From Apus apus (taxonomy: Eukaryota > Chordata > Aves > Apodiformes > Apodidae): 64,000 nt of DNA. Below are positions 49,668-60,526 of this stretch, piece after piece. A program made the translations under genes and the position numbers. The stretch is taken from assembly GCF_020740795.1 (NCBI RefSeq), contig NC_067285.1:91657152-91721151 (forward strand). Direction: 5' to 3'. Position 1 is the stretch's first letter. Each line of letters starts with the position of its first letter. The notes beneath the pieces are model-generated. The model saw only the letters and a list, made by a program, of their open reading frames with translations, made no database searches and was not told where the DNA came from.

Positions 49668-52600
49668 CATCTATTATTTCCATTGGTTGTCAATGTATGT
49701 AATGTTTTGTTACAGAGCCTTGTTTCTACCTAGTTTTCTATGCTTCCTCCTAACTGTACGCAAAATTCAACTCGCAACTGGAACTCTCTTGAGATTGATA
49801 CAGAGATAGCAAATCACTAATAAGTTTGGATGTGGATTTTGAAATACAGCTTGAAATACTATAGTGAATTTTTCTCAGCAGAACAAAATCTGGAGCAGTT
49901 GGTACAGTCATGTGGCAGAATGCTTGAGCTGCTGGAGAGCTTGCAGAGCTGCATTACTCACAAGGCTTATGCAGCTTGGTCATAGGATCTGTTTTGCTAA
50001 AATGAGTTTGCAAGTAAGAAAATTATGCATCCTGATATGTATAGGAGTCCAGAGTTTGAGATGGTTTCTGAGTAGTGTTTTCTCAGATTCAGTGAAGCTT
50101 AAAAGGATAGGACCCAGGTACAGGACTTTGTAAACATCCAGCACAGGTGGACAAAAATGACCATGCCACAAGAGAGGCCTGAGTGAGGAAGAAAAGTTTG
50201 GGGTTATTCTTCTTTCTAAAAAAAAAAAGGAAAATAATTTAAAAAAAAAAGAGAGGAAAGATAAGCTACTTCACCTTTAGGGGCTCATAGTTTGGCAGTG
50301 CTGTGAGGGGGAAGCAGTGGCTTGACAATTAGAATTCTAATTCCTATCCCCTGGTAGAGTCCCTGTACCATTTTGATCCTGAGTGGTACCCTGACTAAAG
50401 GGACTGAGAGGGTGTCTGTCTGCAGTGACATCTGGAACAAGTCTGTCAGCCTTCATCATCAACTGGCTGTATCTTGAGAAACTCTTGACTTCTCTGCTTC
50501 ATGCTTTCCCCACTCCCCCCCCTCCTTTTTTTTTTTCTTCTCACCCATAGATGTTATTTTTGCTTATTATTAAAAAAAATCTGTCCTTTTCAGCCAAAAC
50601 AGTATATTTTGCAGCATAGCTATGAGTTCTGATAAGAAAGGCAATAGCCAGTCAGAGGCTGAAAATTTTTGCCAATCTTGGGACAACAGGTAAGAACCTG
50701 TATTCATGGATTAAGAAAGAAAAGCTATATTTACAATATTTTCTCTCCTTTATGGAAGTACAGCTGGTACCTCTACATGTACTTGTGGTATTTTGCCTTC
50801 AAGAAAACATGGCTGGGCTCTGACAGACATTCACAAGTGCTGAAGAGGATCACAGCAAATTTTGTCCTCAGAAGGGGAGGTGTTTGCCATCTGGAATACC
50901 AGACTTAGATGACCAGCAAGCAGGAAGTTTTCCTTCCAAAAATATGTTTTGACATGAATATGAGAGAAGTAGGGATGTCAAGATGAAATCCTCATTTAGT
51001 ATGGAATGATTTACATTTTATCTCATTCTTGTCTTTCATTATGGTTAACAAAATATATTATTTTTTTTTTCTTGAAGTCTAAGCAGGCTGAGGTCTCTTG
51101 ATTTGAAGTCTTGAAGTCTGAGCCCCTGTTTAATGATTGTAGGGAAAAGGTCAAATTTAACACCTTTAGCTTTCTCATCCCACTTAGCCTCAAAATTTAC
51201 ATAGCACAAGTATTACCAAATTGCAGGCATTTCCTTCAGAACTGCAGAAATAAATGTTTTCTGTGCTTCTTCCTTCCTCTCCAACTAATGCTTCAGTGAC
51301 TGATTCATTTAACCCTTTGAAAACTGAAGATGAACAGACTTGACTTGGTCTGCCTGTCCCTTTCACAAAACCAGGGACAGATGGATTGTTACATGGTGTC
51401 TTGAGTGAAAATTTTCTTCAAATGCCCCAGAGTTTTAGGTTAGCAGCTCTGGAAACTTTTGTAATACAGTTAAACCCCTGTTGTGTGTGAAGTTTAAGAA
51501 CTCATATGTATTCTGTTGGCTGGAGGAAAGAGAAACCCTCTGAAATTGAGAGAGTGCACCAGGAATCCTTCCTGTTACTGAGGTGGGAGTCCATGGCTGC
51601 TGCCAGAAATTAATTATTTCTTTCAGGAGAAGAAGTTGTTAGCAGGGGGTTGCTTGGAAAGAACTTGGAAACTATACGGCCTTTGGCAATGTAACTAATG
51701 TGATCATAAGCAGAAATACATAATTATGGGTTTCTGGTATAAGTCCAAAATCCTGTTGTGAATTATATTGGAAAGGGAGGCTTCTAATGAGCATGGGGAT
51801 AAATTAAAACTTGTACTTTGGAACTAGAAGCCCACATACTATTAGATTTTTGTCCATGCTATGTGCCAGGTAATTGACTAAAGAGGTACACATACAGTGA
51901 GTTACTGGATCTAGTTTCTCAGATTTCACAGGAGAGAATGAGTTTCTCAAGGGATGCATATCAGAGTATTTCAAACAATTATTTTAGCCTCTGCCATACT
52001 GTGAGCACTTCCTATGAAAGCACTTTTGTCCAGGAAGAATTTTTTCCCATGCATGGGGCCATGTCTTAGTCTCAACACCCTGTATCAGCCACTTTACCTG
52101 CACACTTTGGAAAGTAGCTGCCCTTTTCTGTGCACATGGTGATGTGAGTCAGCAATTAGTCCTGCACTGAATGCTGTATGCACTCTATGTGTTGGGAAAA
52201 GGGAGTGTGTAAATATATTCTGATGTCAGATACCATATCAGAACAGATTCCTGGCATTTGACTAGTCATCTTGGTGACTAGCAGAAATGCTGTTTTTACA
52301 TAGATAATAATATCAACATAGCAAACTGATAACATGGGGGTTAAACACCCTCCAAGACATAGAAAATGTGCAGAAAGAAGTGAAAGTGTGAAGGTTTTTA
52401 GGTATATTTAACAAGTGTGTAGCATAAAGGAAACCGAATCGCAAAATAATGCGAGTCCTGACACAATGTGGGTTGCCCTGCTGAGAGCTAGTCTTTAGTT
52501 TTTTAGATTTAGAAATGTTACAAAGCATCAGCACTGAAGCACAGTTGCAGAGGGTTACATCAGGGAAAAGAACAGGACTCCATGTTAGGTGAGACAGTCT

Positions 52601-53628
52601 GCTGAGAGGACAGTTCAAAACTCCTGTGAAACTTGTGTTTTTACTCAGGGATTTAGTTTGGCTGTTTTTTCTTTCAGAAAGACCAAGATTGACTATAATT
52701 TTCATTTGTAGCCATTGTTCAGGCAGGAGGAAGGACTATTGCTAAACCAATAAATGCAAAAGTTCTGTGTTCTGCAAGGTGTTTCTGTCTTACCAGTTGG
52801 ATCTCCACAGCTTTGTTCCTTGTGTCTATTTATGCTGAAGTAAACTAAACTTGGGCATAAGTCCAAACAACCTCTGCTCACTTTGACTTGGAGTGGCGTT
52901 CAGTAGTCATTTTGCCTGCTTGACAGAGAACATTACGTTGTGACAACGAGAGTTGCAGTTGAAGATAAGGTCTTCAAGATGACCAAACACAAGGCTTTGC
53001 ACCCTTTAATAACTGCATTAACTTTTCATGCGTGCTTGGATGAGTCCATCTGCTCTGGCTATGTTTTAACTCCGTGTTTCACACAGAAGTTCTGCTCTGC
53101 AGTTCTAGTTGGAGAGATTCTTCACACTTTGGGCATAGTGCTGGTCCTGAACAGCTTCTGATGCAGTTCCTCTCTGAGTAGGTAAGGCAGAAGTGTGAAA
53201 TGTACCTTGAGGAAAGGCTATTTATAAAGTTAGATGGTCTTTGATAGTATCAGCTCCAAAAAACCCCAGCAGTATAAACTTCAGAAAAGGAACAAGGTGT
53301 CTGTGTGAGTGAATGCATGTTGAGTATGGAAGGGATGGCATTTAGCAGGTATATTCAGGAGGCATAAACAGAAATGCACTGCTATCATGCAAAACAGTTA
53401 GCAGACCAAAACCAGTCCCAAACACAGTTTTCCTGAGCTGGTTGCTAAAAATATAATTATTCAATGTTTCTAATGATTTATCAGAGGTAGTCAGGTGTAT
53501 CGGTTTTATCATAACTAGTTGCAAATTATTATTTTTTTTTAATGGAAAACTGCATATTTGAGTGTATTTTAAAGGCTCATTAAGAAGGGTAGTAAGTAAA
53601 TTAAATACACTACACCTAAAGTTGCAGA

Positions 53629-53778
53629 TGTCCCCCCTCTGGAAGTGTTCAAGGCCAGGCTGGAGCAGGCTTTGAGCAGATTGGTCTAGTGGGACGTGTC
53701 CCTGCCAATGCAGGGGGGTTTCAGCTAGGTGATCTCTAAGGTCCCTTCCAACCCAAACCATTCTGTGATTCTGTGATA
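53629..53778 (+). mobile_element. CR1 LINE 3' fragment
   Basis: It contains GGAAGTGTTCAAGGCCAGGC, CCTGCCAATGCAGGGGGGTT and TCCCTTCCAACCCAAACCAT and ends ATTCTGTGATTCTGTGAT. It is sense-oriented and about 150 bp. Confidence 0.94.
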
Positions 53779-54852
53779 AAGGTGATACTTTTGCTTTTTA
53801 CAACTGTATACACACTGGAGTCAGTTCTGACAAAAGCTGATGTATTTGATTATATCCATGCAGCAAAGCTTTTTCATGGATTATATTGGAAGTAAAACTG
53901 CTGCTGATCAGTGTAATTTAGTTCTCAATTTGATTGTGATATTATTGTTCTGTCAACAAGCGCAGTAGTCTGTTAATTTTCATGGATTAAAGCTCAGCAT
54001 TGCAAACTTTGTCCTTATCTTGAAGACAAGACAGGATCAGCTGACAACCAGACTCCTGCTGCTTATTGTGAAACATTCATGAACCCCAGTCTTGTGGATC
54101 ACAGATGTCTCAGAGTTTTCTGTAACGTATTACTCATAATTTGCTGCACTGAGGAAAGAGTAGTTTCAGTTCAGTTTCAATTCAGACTTACTTATGAATC
54201 TCAAGATGGAGCTCAGAGATTTTCTTTCAGCAAAGCAAAGGGTTAAATTCTTCTTTACAAAATTGAAAAGGCAATTGCAAAATAAAAGTTTCAAAGGGAT
54301 CTCATGGAAGCCTGAAATACAGCTGGCACTGCTGTCTAGAATAAATTTTCATACTTCTCAGCTTCTTTAGCTGAATCCCTTCTTGCCTTCCACTCTCCTC
54401 CAAGGCGCTGTTTTACGTCATGGAGTAAACTCTAGTCTGAGTCCAGAGTGGGCCCAGGTGCCCCCTCTCCCCCTAGCTTGCTCATACTTGAAGAATTGTT
54501 GCATACTTCATTAATTTAATATTAAAATTAATTAAGATTAAATACATCTTCATGTATTCATCTCTTTCTTCCATGCTACTTATTGTTACTGAAACATGTT
54601 GTATTAGTTGGGAGGCTTATGGGAGCCAGGTGTTGGTTTTGCTTGTTTACATCTGCCTTTGCAATGCACTCGCTCTCTGCTCTGTTGACTTGCTTGCTAG
54701 GCCCTTGAACCTGTTCAAGACATGAATTGAACAGCTGCTTTATTTGATTCATCCATTCCCAGACTGACCTATATTGCTGTGTTCTTTACAGCTTTCATGT
54801 CATTACAGATATTCTATCTAGTTAATTTCTAATTTTTTTTTAAGGAAGCTAC

Positions 54853-55206
54853 ATAGAATCATAGAATGATTTGGGTTGGAAGGGACCTTGCAGATCACCT
54901 AGTTCCAACCCCCCTGCATGAGCAGAGACACCTCCCACTAGATCAGGTTGCTCCAAGCCCCATCCAACCTGGCCTTGAACACTCCCAGGGATGGGGCTTC
55001 CACATCTTCCCTGGGCAACGTGTTCCAGTGCCTCACCACCCTCACACTGAAGAATTTCTTCCTAATGTCTAACGTAAATCTCCCCTCTTCCAGTTTTGAT
55101 CCATTACCCCTTGTCCTCTGCCTCCAAGCCCTTGTAAAAAGTCTCTCCCCAGCTTTCCTGTAGCCCCCTTGATGCACTGGAATGCCACTATGAGGTCTCC
55201 CTTGAG
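54853..55206 (-). mobile_element. CR1 LINE 3' fragment, about 350 bp
   Basis: The plus strand starts ATAGAATCATAGAATGATTT and continues GGGTTGGAAGGGACCTTGCA, with GGCCTTGAACACTCCCAGGG. This is the reverse complement of a CR1 tail. The open frames across it (54866-55072 + and 54938-55177 -) are element-derived. Confidence 0.94.
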
Positions 55207-57726
55207 CTACAATGTTGGGTATCCATGATAGCCTTCTGAGGCATCTCTAGTGTAAAAATGACTGACTTGTAAGGTTTTGAACTGTACTGGTTTGCCCATG
55301 TAAAAGCACAGTAGCTTCGATAGCTTTTGCTATCTGTCAGTGTGCTGCATTAATTAGTCTGCTTTCTGAGGAAAATAACTTAGTGGGGTAGAGCTCTGCA
55401 AGAGACTTTTCTGTGAAGAGATGTTAGTGGTGAGGGTTCTGCTTCCTCCTTTCTGTGTGTGTGCAAAAAAGAGGAGATGCAGTTGATGAATTTCTAGAAC
55501 ATCTGTGTAACCAAAAGAAGCAGACATGACATTTGAAATGCAGAATTATTTAAATGATCTTGCCTTGGTGAATATTCTGTACCGTGGATAGTTTTATTTC
55601 TTCCAGCACAGCACAGGTATGTGAATTTTATAGAAGTAAATGTATTTCAAATTTAGACTGTTAAAAGTTTTGTTTCGTTTTGTTCTTAATACCAACATTG
55701 TAGGGAAATTAAATTGATTCTTAAAATTATCTATCCTATATAATTCAACCCTGTTCTTTCTACTTCCTGAGGTAGTGATTATTAAGGAATTAGCATCTCA
55801 TATGAGACTCCCCAGCTTGAAGTTTACATATGTTTGAAATTCGGTTTGGAGTTAGCTGAGTATGCAGAGGACTTTTGCTGTTTCTTCGATCAGAGCTGAA
55901 TTCTGAGCACAAAAGGTGGGTTATATCTGCTTGATTATTTACATTCTTTTCTTTTTATTATATGTATTTTGGACTCCATCAAATCTCAGGTGTTGGTGTT
56001 TCTTCACTGATGGAAGATACTCTTGCATTTTGAAATTTCAGTGAAAATGCTCATCAGTATTTTGAATTTCAACAAAGAAGAAAGGAAAAAAATGTTGGGT
56101 ACAGCGATTTCCATTCTCAGCCAAGTCTGAGAGGGGTAACTGTTGGTCCTTAATATTGCTTTGCTAGACATATCTGCTTCATTGTTTGACTGTGATCTAA
56201 GTGCTATTCAGCACAGATCATCCCTTCTTGCAGTGTATAGCATAGAATGAACAGTAAGTTAAAACTCATCTGACAATGGAACATGGACCATTGTTTTTTA
56301 TTCCCTTCAGAAAATTTCTTGCTTTGTGCCTGGCTCCACCTTTGCCCGGGGGAAGTGCCTCTAGATAGTTCCACTATCTTTACTGATTTATTCATTTATT
56401 TGTTTTGGTGATGTTAGTTACACATATTTTGGCTTATTTGAAAGGAAACTTGACTAAGCTTGGTAGGAGACTTGGAAGGGAAGGGATGAGTTTTGATATC
56501 AGTCAATCAAATTATTGGGGACTAACACATGTTATAACCTAGAACTGAAAAAGTAGTGCTTTTGGTTTTTATTTAACAAAAGGTCACATGGGCAGAATTT
56601 TAAAACTTTGTTTATTTTTCAAACACAATCAGCAGGGGAAAAATATTGGGCCTGTTGATGAGTTGCTTATACTTCATTTTTCTCTGTGTTGTGTTAAATG
56701 CTTGATGACGAGCGAGTAGTCCTTTTTGGTGGCAGAACTGATGCCTCTCCAAATCCACCTAGGCTATTGATAGACATGACTATATATTAATTCTACTGGA
56801 CCATTTTCCATATCCACAAAATCTTTCTGTTCTTGGGATTTTTGATCCTTAGATCTAACTAGATTAATTGTCCTCCACTCTTTCTAGAGAGGTTCTTGTC
56901 AACTGTGGGATAATTTGAAAAATGCAGGAAATTTTCAAGGGCACCTAGGAGATCCTTGGAAAGGACACTTTGGAAGCATCAAGTGTTTTCTTTCGGATTT
57001 TGGGTACCACTGCTTCATACCTAGTGCCCAGTTATGCTGAGATTTTCCTGTTAGTGTGCTTTTGGACAGACTGGCATCACAATATAATTCCTCCTCAAGC
57101 TTCGTGGCTTACTGGAAAAATGGACCCAAATGTCTCTGCGTTATAGCAAAGACAAAGCTGGTCAGCTTCTCTGACCAGCTGACCCTGAGGGAGTGCAAGG
57201 TGGTGTCCCAGCTCTTTGGAGCATAAAGCTCTACTCTTTGGAGTGAGGAAAATCCTTTGGCTGTTCTGAGTGAAGAGGCAGCTTTTGTACTGGTTCCTGT
57301 GAGGAGTCCTTGGGGCTTTTTTATTCTGTCCCCAGATGTGTGTGGACATGGGGTGTAGGGAAATAACAGATGGAAGGCTTCTTGTGCTCTCCTTTACTCC
57401 TAAATGTACCAATGTCTGTTTGTACCAGTTTTGTATTTTCGAGACTGTTGAGAAAGTTGTATTTCTTAACATCTCTGTATTTTTTTTTTTGCAAATTAGT
57501 GGTTGTATTCCTCCCATTATGAAGGAATTAATTTCTACTTAACTGAGAAAACTAATAATTAGAATGGAAGAATGGGGGCAAGGAGGATTGATAAGAACTT
57601 AGAGCGAGTATGAAAAAATAAAATTTTTATATTACATAGATCTTGTATTTATTTTTATTATAGAAATAAAAAGCAAATTCAACAATACAACAATTTTGAC
57701 AAATCCCATGTGTTTTCTTTTCATAG

Positions 57727-57814
57727 GGCTGGACTCATCGCTGAGACATATTGAACAAGAAACAAATAAATGCTTCTGTGTTTCTGTAAAAAAACAAGAT
57801 AAGACACAAGCATA
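57727..57814 (+). other. TLR1A: TLR1A 5' UTR part of the coding exon
   Basis: TTTCTTTTCATAG (AG at 57725-57726) is a good 3' splice site, followed by 88 nt of leader before ATG at 57815. Upstream non-coding exons are therefore expected. Confidence 0.75.
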
Positions 57815-60286
57815 ATGAGACTCCTTACAAATATCTATGCCTTTGCTTGTGTCTTTATATTCATGTTATGGGATAATATCCAGCCAACTGTGGAAAATGA
57901 ATTTATTGCGAATTATTCAAGCAGTTTGCTAACTAATGTTCCCAAAAACATCCCAGTCCATACACATGTATTAGACTTATCATATAATAGGATCTCTGGA
58001 CTTAGTGTCTCAGAATTTATTTATCTTTCCGACCTTCAAGTATTAAATCTTTCTCATAATCTAATTACAGAGTTTGACTTTAATGTCTTAACTTTTAATG
58101 AAGATTTAGAATACTTAGATTTATCTCATAATAACATTTTGAAAGTTTATTGTCAGACTCTTGTATATCTTAGACATTTAGATCTTTCTTTCAATAAGTT
58201 TACTGTGCTGCCCATCTGTCAGGAATTCGGGAACATGTTCCATTTGAAGTATCTAGGATTAAGTGCCACAGTGATACAAAAGTCAGACTTCAGGTATATC
58301 ATACATTTGCAGCTGTACACTGTCCTCCTAACCTTAGAAAACTTTTCTCTCTATGAGCCTCAGAGTCTGACAACCTTGAACACAAGGAGCCTCCACATTG
58401 TTTTTGCAGCAAACCAAAACTTCAGTTTTGCCCTCTTGTATGATGGAATGAGCACTGCGGAAGACTTAAAAATAGTTAACTTGAGATATAACTTGAGCTA
58501 CAAAGATTTCCCTTCTCCTCCTTTAATGCTTCTGAAGAAAATCAAGACAACAGCCCTCATGCTTGACACTGTAGACTTACAATGGGCTATCATTTTGCAA
58601 ATTTTTCTACTTATTTGGTATTCACCTGTGGAGCACTTGACTGTGAAAAATTTGACTTTTCGGGGGCCACTAGGGGTGATGAATGAATATGATTTTCTAC
58701 CCTTGTTTAGCTCTTTGGAACAATTAATCTCTTTGGACAACTCCATGACAGCACTAACATTGGAGCACGTTCGTAATAAGGTTTATTCTTTCAACCAGGA
58801 GATTCTATACAGACAGTTTTCAGAGATGAATATTGCCAGTTTGACAATATATGATGCATATATGCCTCACATGCTTTGCCCCAATAGAACAAGCTCATTT
58901 CAGCATCTAAATTTTTCTCACAATGCCCTGACAGATGCATTGTTCCAGAATTGTGGCACACTGACAAATCTGAAATTACTTATTTTGCAGAAGAATAAAT
59001 TTGAGACCCTTTCCAAGGTAAGCTTCATGACCAGCCATATGAGATCACTGAAATATCTGGACATGAGCAGCAACTTGCTGAGTCACGATGGAGCTGATGT
59101 GCAGTGCCAATGGGCTGAGTCTCTGGCAGAGTTGGACCTGTCCTCAAATCTGTTGTCAGATTCCGTGTTTGAGTGCTTGCCAGTCAACATCCAAAAACTC
59201 GACCTACGACAGAATCAGATCACCAGTGTCCCCAGGGGGATGGCTGAGCTGAAGTCCTTGAAAGAGCTGAACCTGGCGTCCAACAGGCTGGCTGACCTGC
59301 CGGTGTGCAGTGGCTTTAGGTCCCTGGAGTTCCTGAACATAGAGATGAATTTGATCCTCACCCCACCCGCTGACTTCTTCCAGAGCTGCCCGCGGGTCAG
59401 GGAGCTACAAGCTGGGCGCAACCCGTTCAAGTGCTCCTGTGAACTGCAGGACTTCATCCGCATGGAGAGGCAGTCCGGGGGGAAGCTGTTTGGCTGGCCG
59501 GCAGCCTACGTGTGCGAGTACCCGGAGGACCTGCGGGGAAGGCAGCTGAAGGACTTCCACCTGAGCGAGCTGGCTTGCAACACAACGCTCCTGCTGGTGA
59601 CAGCTCTGGGGCTGACGCTGGTGCTGGTGGCTGCCGTGGCCTTTCTGTGCATCTCCCTGGACGTGCCGTGGTACGTGCGTATGACGTGGCGGTGGACGCA
59701 GACGAAGCGGAGAGCTTGGCACAACCACCCCGCGGAGCAGGAGGCCGCGCTGCAGTTCCACGCCTTCATTTCCTACAGCGAGCGCGACGCGTTGTGGGTG
59801 AAGAACGAGCTGATGCCAAACCTGGAGAAAGGGGAGGGCTGTGTACAGCTGTGCCAGCACGAGAGGAACTTTGTCCCCGGCAGGAGCATCGTGGAGAACA
59901 TCATTAACTGCATTGAGAAGAGCTACAAGTCGATCTTTGTCTTGTCTCCCAACTTTGTGCAGAGCGAGTGGTGTCACTATGAGCTGTACTTTGCCCATCA
60001 CAAATTATTTAGCGAGAATTCCAACAGCTTGATCCTCATCTTGCTGGAGCCGATCCCTCCGTATGTTATCCCTGCCAGGTATCACAAGCTGAAGGCTCTC
60101 ATGGCAAAGCGAACCTACCTGGAGTGGCCCAAGGAGAGGAGCAAGCGGCCCCTTTTCTGGGCTAATCTGAGGGCAGCTATTAGCATTAACTTGCCAATAT
60201 CCTTTGAAGAAAATGATGAGCAGAGTGATGTTACTTCTACTAGTAGTGTAGGTCAGTATGTGAATGACTTGAGTGTCTTGCATTAA
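57815..60286 (+). CDS. TLR1A: Toll-like receptor 1 family member A (long form), 823 aa
   Basis: Full-length TLR1/6/10-family receptor, expected at the cell surface as a TLR2 partner that recognises bacterial lipoproteins and signals through MyD88. The layout is: signal peptide about 1-24; LRRNT-like start; N-terminal LRRs (VLDLSYNRISGL, VLNLSHNLITEF, YLDLSHNNILKV, HLDLSFNKFTVL); diverged central LRRs about 150-370, where the lipopeptide pocket lies in mammalian TLR1; C-terminal LRRs about 370-530; LRRCT about 535-588; transmembrane helix about 590-612; TIR about 646-792. The TIR has FHAFISYS, BB-loop Pro at about 688 and LFWANLRAAI. Codons 392-794 are almost base-identical to TLR1B. The C-terminal tail after TIR (ISFEENDEQSDVTS and on to DLSVLH) is about 28 aa, acidic and Ser/Thr-rich, unlike TLR1B. 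Length is close to chicken TLR1A (about 818 aa). The coding region is one exon, as usual for the family. Confidence 0.96.
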   Translation: MRLLTNIYAFACVFIFMLWDNIQPTVENEFIANYSSSLLTNVPKNIPVHTHVLDLSYNRISGLSVSEFIYLSDLQVLNLSHNLITEFDFNVLTFNEDLEYLDLSHNNILKVYCQTLVYLRHLDLSFNKFTVLPICQEFGNMFHLKYLGLSATVIQKSDFRYIIHLQLYTVLLTLENFSLYEPQSLTTLNTRSLHIVFAANQNFSFALLYDGMSTAEDLKIVNLRYNLSYKDFPSPPLMLLKKIKTTALMLDTVDLQWAIILQIFLLIWYSPVEHLTVKNLTFRGPLGVMNEYDFLPLFSSLEQLISLDNSMTALTLEHVRNKVYSFNQEILYRQFSEMNIASLTIYDAYMPHMLCPNRTSSFQHLNFSHNALTDALFQNCGTLTNLKLLILQKNKFETLSKVSFMTSHMRSLKYLDMSSNLLSHDGADVQCQWAESLAELDLSSNLLSDSVFECLPVNIQKLDLRQNQITSVPRGMAELKSLKELNLASNRLADLPVCSGFRSLEFLNIEMNLILTPPADFFQSCPRVRELQAGRNPFKCSCELQDFIRMERQSGGKLFGWPAAYVCEYPEDLRGRQLKDFHLSELACNTTLLLVTALGLTLVLVAAVAFLCISLDVPWYVRMTWRWTQTKRRAWHNHPAEQEAALQFHAFISYSERDALWVKNELMPNLEKGEGCVQLCQHERNFVPGRSIVENIINCIEKSYKSIFVLSPNFVQSEWCHYELYFAHHKLFSENSNSLILILLEPIPPYVIPARYHKLKALMAKRTYLEWPKERSKRPLFWANLRAAISINLPISFEENDEQSDVTSTSSVGQYVNDLSVLH
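58988..60198 (+). repeat. Gene-conversion tract, copy in TLR1A
   Basis: Partner of 48375-49585: same orientation, gap-free, one synonymous difference (60154). It begins inside the LRR containing QKNKFETLSKV and ends two bases into the codon after NLP at the end of the TIR domain. Confidence 0.95.
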
Positions 60287-60520
60287 ATTGTGTTAATGAC
60301 ATTTGTATTGTTTCTTACACTATTCCTTGTTTATAGCAAAATGTGTGATACATACAAATATTGCTTGTTCTAGCCATGAAATAGTCTGAAGTCTTTTGTG
60401 TTTGCCCATTATCAACAGAGGGAAGGAGAGAGAAATTTCTATTGTGATTAGACTGATTTTTGAAGACTTGGGTTGCCTTTATTTTGGACTTTTCCATGGG
60501 TTATGGCCATATTCGAAAGC

Positions 60521-60526
60521 AATAAA
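60521..60526 (+). promoter_or_regulatory. TLR1A: TLR1A poly(A) signal
   Basis: AATAAA lies 235 nt after the TAA stop (60284-60286), followed by G/T-rich sequence (GTAGTGGTAGGTT). It is the first canonical signal downstream. Confidence 0.55.

Larger units (their letters stand above)
49668..57726. other. TLR1B-TLR1A intergenic region
   Basis: About 8 kb of AT-rich non-coding DNA with homopolymers near 50220-50250 and 51060, and two CR1 fragments listed separately. It should hold the TLR1A promoter and 5' UTR exon or exons. A PU.1/Ets-like ACTTCCTG lies near 55764. Open frames at 52313-52705 (-) and 57095-57517 (-) have 130-140 codons but no recognisable domain, and I treat them as chance. Confidence 0.5.

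Noticed and set aside
57095-57517. 140-codon minus-strand frame between the TLR genes
   Set aside because: No recognisable domain, no conserved motif and no poly(A) or promoter context. It was considered as a remnant of a third TLR, but no LRR or TIR motif is present.
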